From Dugong dugon (lineage: Eukaryota > Chordata > Mammalia > Sirenia > Dugongidae), in assembly GCA_030035585.1 (NCBI GenBank), contig CM057482.1, positions 12,077,001 to 12,141,000 on the forward strand: 64,000 bases of DNA, in the 5' to 3' direction. The translations under genes were made by a program, and so were the position numbers. This document shows positions 61,809 to 64,000 of the stretch, piece after piece. The notes under the pieces are model-generated. The model was not told the origin of the DNA. It saw nothing but the letters and a program-made list of their open reading frames with translations, and made no database searches. Each line of letters starts with the position of its first letter. The first letter of the stretch is position 1.

Positions 61809-62011
61809 AAGGCGCCCTGGTGGCACAGTGGTTAAGTGCTCAGCTGCTAATCAGAAAGGTTGCCGGTTGGAACCCACCAGCCGTTCTGAGGGAGAAAGAT
61901 GTGTCAGTCTGCTTCTTTAAAGATTACAGCCTTGGAACCCTTGTGGGGTAGTTGTACTCTGTCCTATAGGGTCACTAAGAGTCGGAATCGACTCGATGGC
62001 AGTGGGTTTGG
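61809..62011 (+). mobile_element. AfroSINE, long form, near intact
   Basis: AGGCGCCCTGGTGGCACAGT, GAGTCGGAATCGACTCGATGG, GTGGGTTTGG. TATTGAGGCAT before and TACTGAGGTAT after form the duplication. Confidence 0.96.
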
Positions 62012-62768
62012 TATACTGAGGTATGGTTGACATAAAATAAACTGCACATATTTAAAGTGTATCACGTGATAAGTTTTGACTTGTTTACACTTATGAAACC
62101 ATCATCACAATCAATAACATGAACATGTCCATCACAGCCAAAAGTTTCCCCATGCCCCTTGGTAATCCTTCCCTCTGGATCCTCCTCCCTGAAAACCCCC
62201 AGCCCCAGCCCTCTGTCCCCTGGCAACTACTGGTCTGCTTTAGGTTACTGTACATTAGTTTGCATTTTCAAGAATTTTATATAAATGGAATCATATAGTA
62301 TGTACTCTTGTGTGTAAGGCTTCTGTCACTCAGCATAATTATCTTGAAATTCTTCTATATTGTATGTGTATCAATAGTTCATTCCTTTTCATTATTGAGT
62401 AATATTCCACTGCATGGAGATTCCACAATTTCTCCATTCATCTGTTGATGGGCATTTGGATTATTTCCAGTTTGACTCTTACAAATAAAGCTGCTGTGAA
62501 CATCCACGTACAAGTCTTTGTATGAGCGTGAGCTTTTGTTACTCCTTGGTAAACACCTAGGAATGGAAGGCTGGGTCATACAGATGTATCTTTTTAAAGA
62601 ATCTGACAAAGTGTCTTCCAAAGCGATGGCACCATTTTTGTTTCCATCAGCAGTAAGGGCATCCCAGTAGTATCACTCCCTCACCAACACTTGGTATCAT
62701 TCGGCTTTTTAGTTTTAGACTTTCTAATAGGTGTGTGGTGGCATCTTATTGTGGTTTTCATTTATACT

Positions 62769-62905
62769 GACACAGCTCGGCTGCTAAGCAAAAGGTCGGC
62801 AGTTCAAATCCACCAGCCGCTCCTTGGAAGCCCTATGGAGTAGTTCTACTCTGTCCTATAGGGTTGCTATGAGTCAGAATCGACTCAAAGGCAATGGATT
62901 TTTTT
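62769..62905 (+). mobile_element. AfroSINE, 5'-truncated
   Basis: GCTCGGCTGCTAAGCAAAAGG, AGGTCGGCAGTTCAAATCC, TCCTATAGGGTTGCTATGAG. Its T-rich tail is the target site of the next L1. Confidence 0.95.
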
Positions 62906-63644
62906 TTTTTAAATTGTACTTTAGATGAAGATTTACAGAACAAATAGTTTCTCATTAAACAGTTAGTACATATATTGTTTTATGACAATGGTTAACAACC
63001 CCACGACATGTGAACATTGTCCCTTCTTGACCTTGGGTTCCCTATTACCAGCTTTCCTGTCCCCTCCTGCCTTCTAGTCCTTGTCCTTGGACTGTTGTGC
63101 CCCATTAGTCTCATTTTGTTTTATGGAGCTGTCTAATCTTTGGCTGAAGGGTGAACCTCAGGAGTGACATCATTACTGAGCTAAAAGGGTGTCTAGGGCC
63201 ATACTCTTGGGGTTTCTCCAGTCTCTGTCAGGTCAGTAACTGTGGCCTTTTTTTGTGAGTTAGAATTTTGTTCTACATTTTTCTCCAGCTCTGTCCAGGA
63301 CCCTGTGTTGTGATCCCTGTCAGAACAGTCGGTGGTAGTAGCCGGGCACCATCCTGTTGTACTGGACTCAGTCTGGTGGAGGCCATTCGTCCTTTGGACT
63401 AATCTTTCCCTTGTATCTTGTTTTCTTCTTTCTCCCTTGCTCCCGAAGGGGTGAGACCAGTGGAGTATCTTAGACGGCTGCTCACAGGCTTTTAAGACCC
63501 CAGATGCTACTCACCAAGGTAGAATGCAGAAAATTTTCATTATAAACTGTGTTATGCCAGTTGAACTAGATGTTCCCTGAGACCATGATCCCCACAGCCT
63601 TTCGCCTAGCAGGGAGTTTGGATGTGTCTATAGAGCTTCCATTA
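62906..63644 (-). mobile_element. Younger L1 3' UTR inserted into the AfroSINE tail
   Basis: Begins with the poly(T) complement and AAATTGTACTTTAGATGAAG, includes GTGGTAGTAGCCGGGCACC and CTTTTAAGACCCCAGATGC. Exact 16-base duplication GGCAATGGATTTTTTT at 62890-62905 and 63645-63660. Confidence 0.93.
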
Positions 63645-64000
63645 GGCAATGGATTTTTTTAATGGCTAATGATGTTGAGCATCTTTTCATTTGTTTATTT
63701 GCCATCTGTATATCTTCTTTGATGATGCTTTTGCCCATTTTGGGGGGGTGGATATTGTTTGTGTTTTGAGAGTTCTTTGTATATTCAAGGTACAAGTCCT
63801 TTATCAAATACATGATTTTCAGATATTTCCTCCCAGTCTGTGGCTTATCTTTTCATTCTCTTATCAGTGTCTTTTAAAGAGCAGAAGTTCTTATGTTGAT
63901 GAAGTCCATTTATCAATGTTTTTTTTCTTCTAATTATTGTGCTTTTGGTATGTATCTAAGAAATCTTTGCCCAACCCAAGGTCACAGAGGTTTTCTCCCA

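Larger units (their letters stand above)
61771..64000 (-). mobile_element. Old L1 3' region carrying nested insertions
   Basis: Pieces 61771-61808, 62013-62768 and 63661-64000 follow the reverse of an L1M 3' end and ORF2 (CACATATTTAAAGTGTATCACG, CTCAGCATAATTATCTTG, CATCTTTTCATTTGTTTATTTG, TAAGAAATCTTTGCCCAACCC). It runs off the window end. Two AfroSINEs and a younger L1 sit inside. Confidence 0.9.

Overview
This is a stretch of mammalian nuclear DNA with no coding gene that I can support. The key evidence for the lineage is about 30 copies of a tRNA-derived SINE whose head reads like GAGCCCTGGTGGCACAGTGG and whose body ends in a CTATGAGTCGGAATCGACTC-type tail. That is the AfroSINE family, found only in Afrotheria. 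The same window holds a decayed RTE-type LINE and many L1 3' ends of the type I associate with elephants. My call is Afrotheria (very likely), most probably an elephant or a close relative (likely). The chromosomal locus cannot be named from the sequence.

Layout. 1-8.8 kb: old L2, L1, MIR and hAT copies with AfroSINEs nested in them. 8.8-12 kb: single-copy sequence, a back-to-back AfroSINE pair and a conserved-looking AT-rich block. 12-20 kb: L1 and MIR remains with GC-rich single-copy sequence between them. 20.6-21 kb: an internally deleted RTE derivative. 24.5-24.9 kb: a dense CpG island. 25-30 kb: MIR-rich, with a short hAT element and a GATA/E-box site. 30.3-30.7 kb: a CA-rich array with higher-order structure. 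33.1-37.1 kb: an RTE LINE broken by two L1s and one AfroSINE. 38-43.6 kb: more L1 3' ends, a second RTE 3' end and paired AfroSINEs. 47.5-49.4 kb: a stack of L1 pieces. 51.6-52.1 kb: a MaLR-type solo LTR. 53.1-54.9 kb: large opposite-strand L2 relics. 55.4-55.9 kb: a second CpG-rich block. 57.4-57.7 kb: a GT-rich array. 58.8-64 kb: nested L1 and AfroSINE insertions.

How the parts relate. The RTE LINE and the AfroSINEs share a 3' tail, so the RTE machinery is the likely source of the enzymes that copied the SINEs. Target-site duplications visible around many insertions give relative ages: L2, MIR and L1M copies are oldest, RTE next, then AfroSINEs, and at least one L1 inserted after an AfroSINE. 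The non-repeat part contains two CpG-rich blocks sharing a 12-base GATA-type word and several CTCF-like, GATA/E-box, ISRE/X-box and RUNX-ETS motif groups. It therefore looks like intergenic or intronic regulatory DNA near an unseen gene. Most open frames here are shadows of repeats or of GC-rich DNA. All repeat names come from memory of consensus sequences; boundaries are good to about 10-20 bases unless a target-site duplication fixes them.
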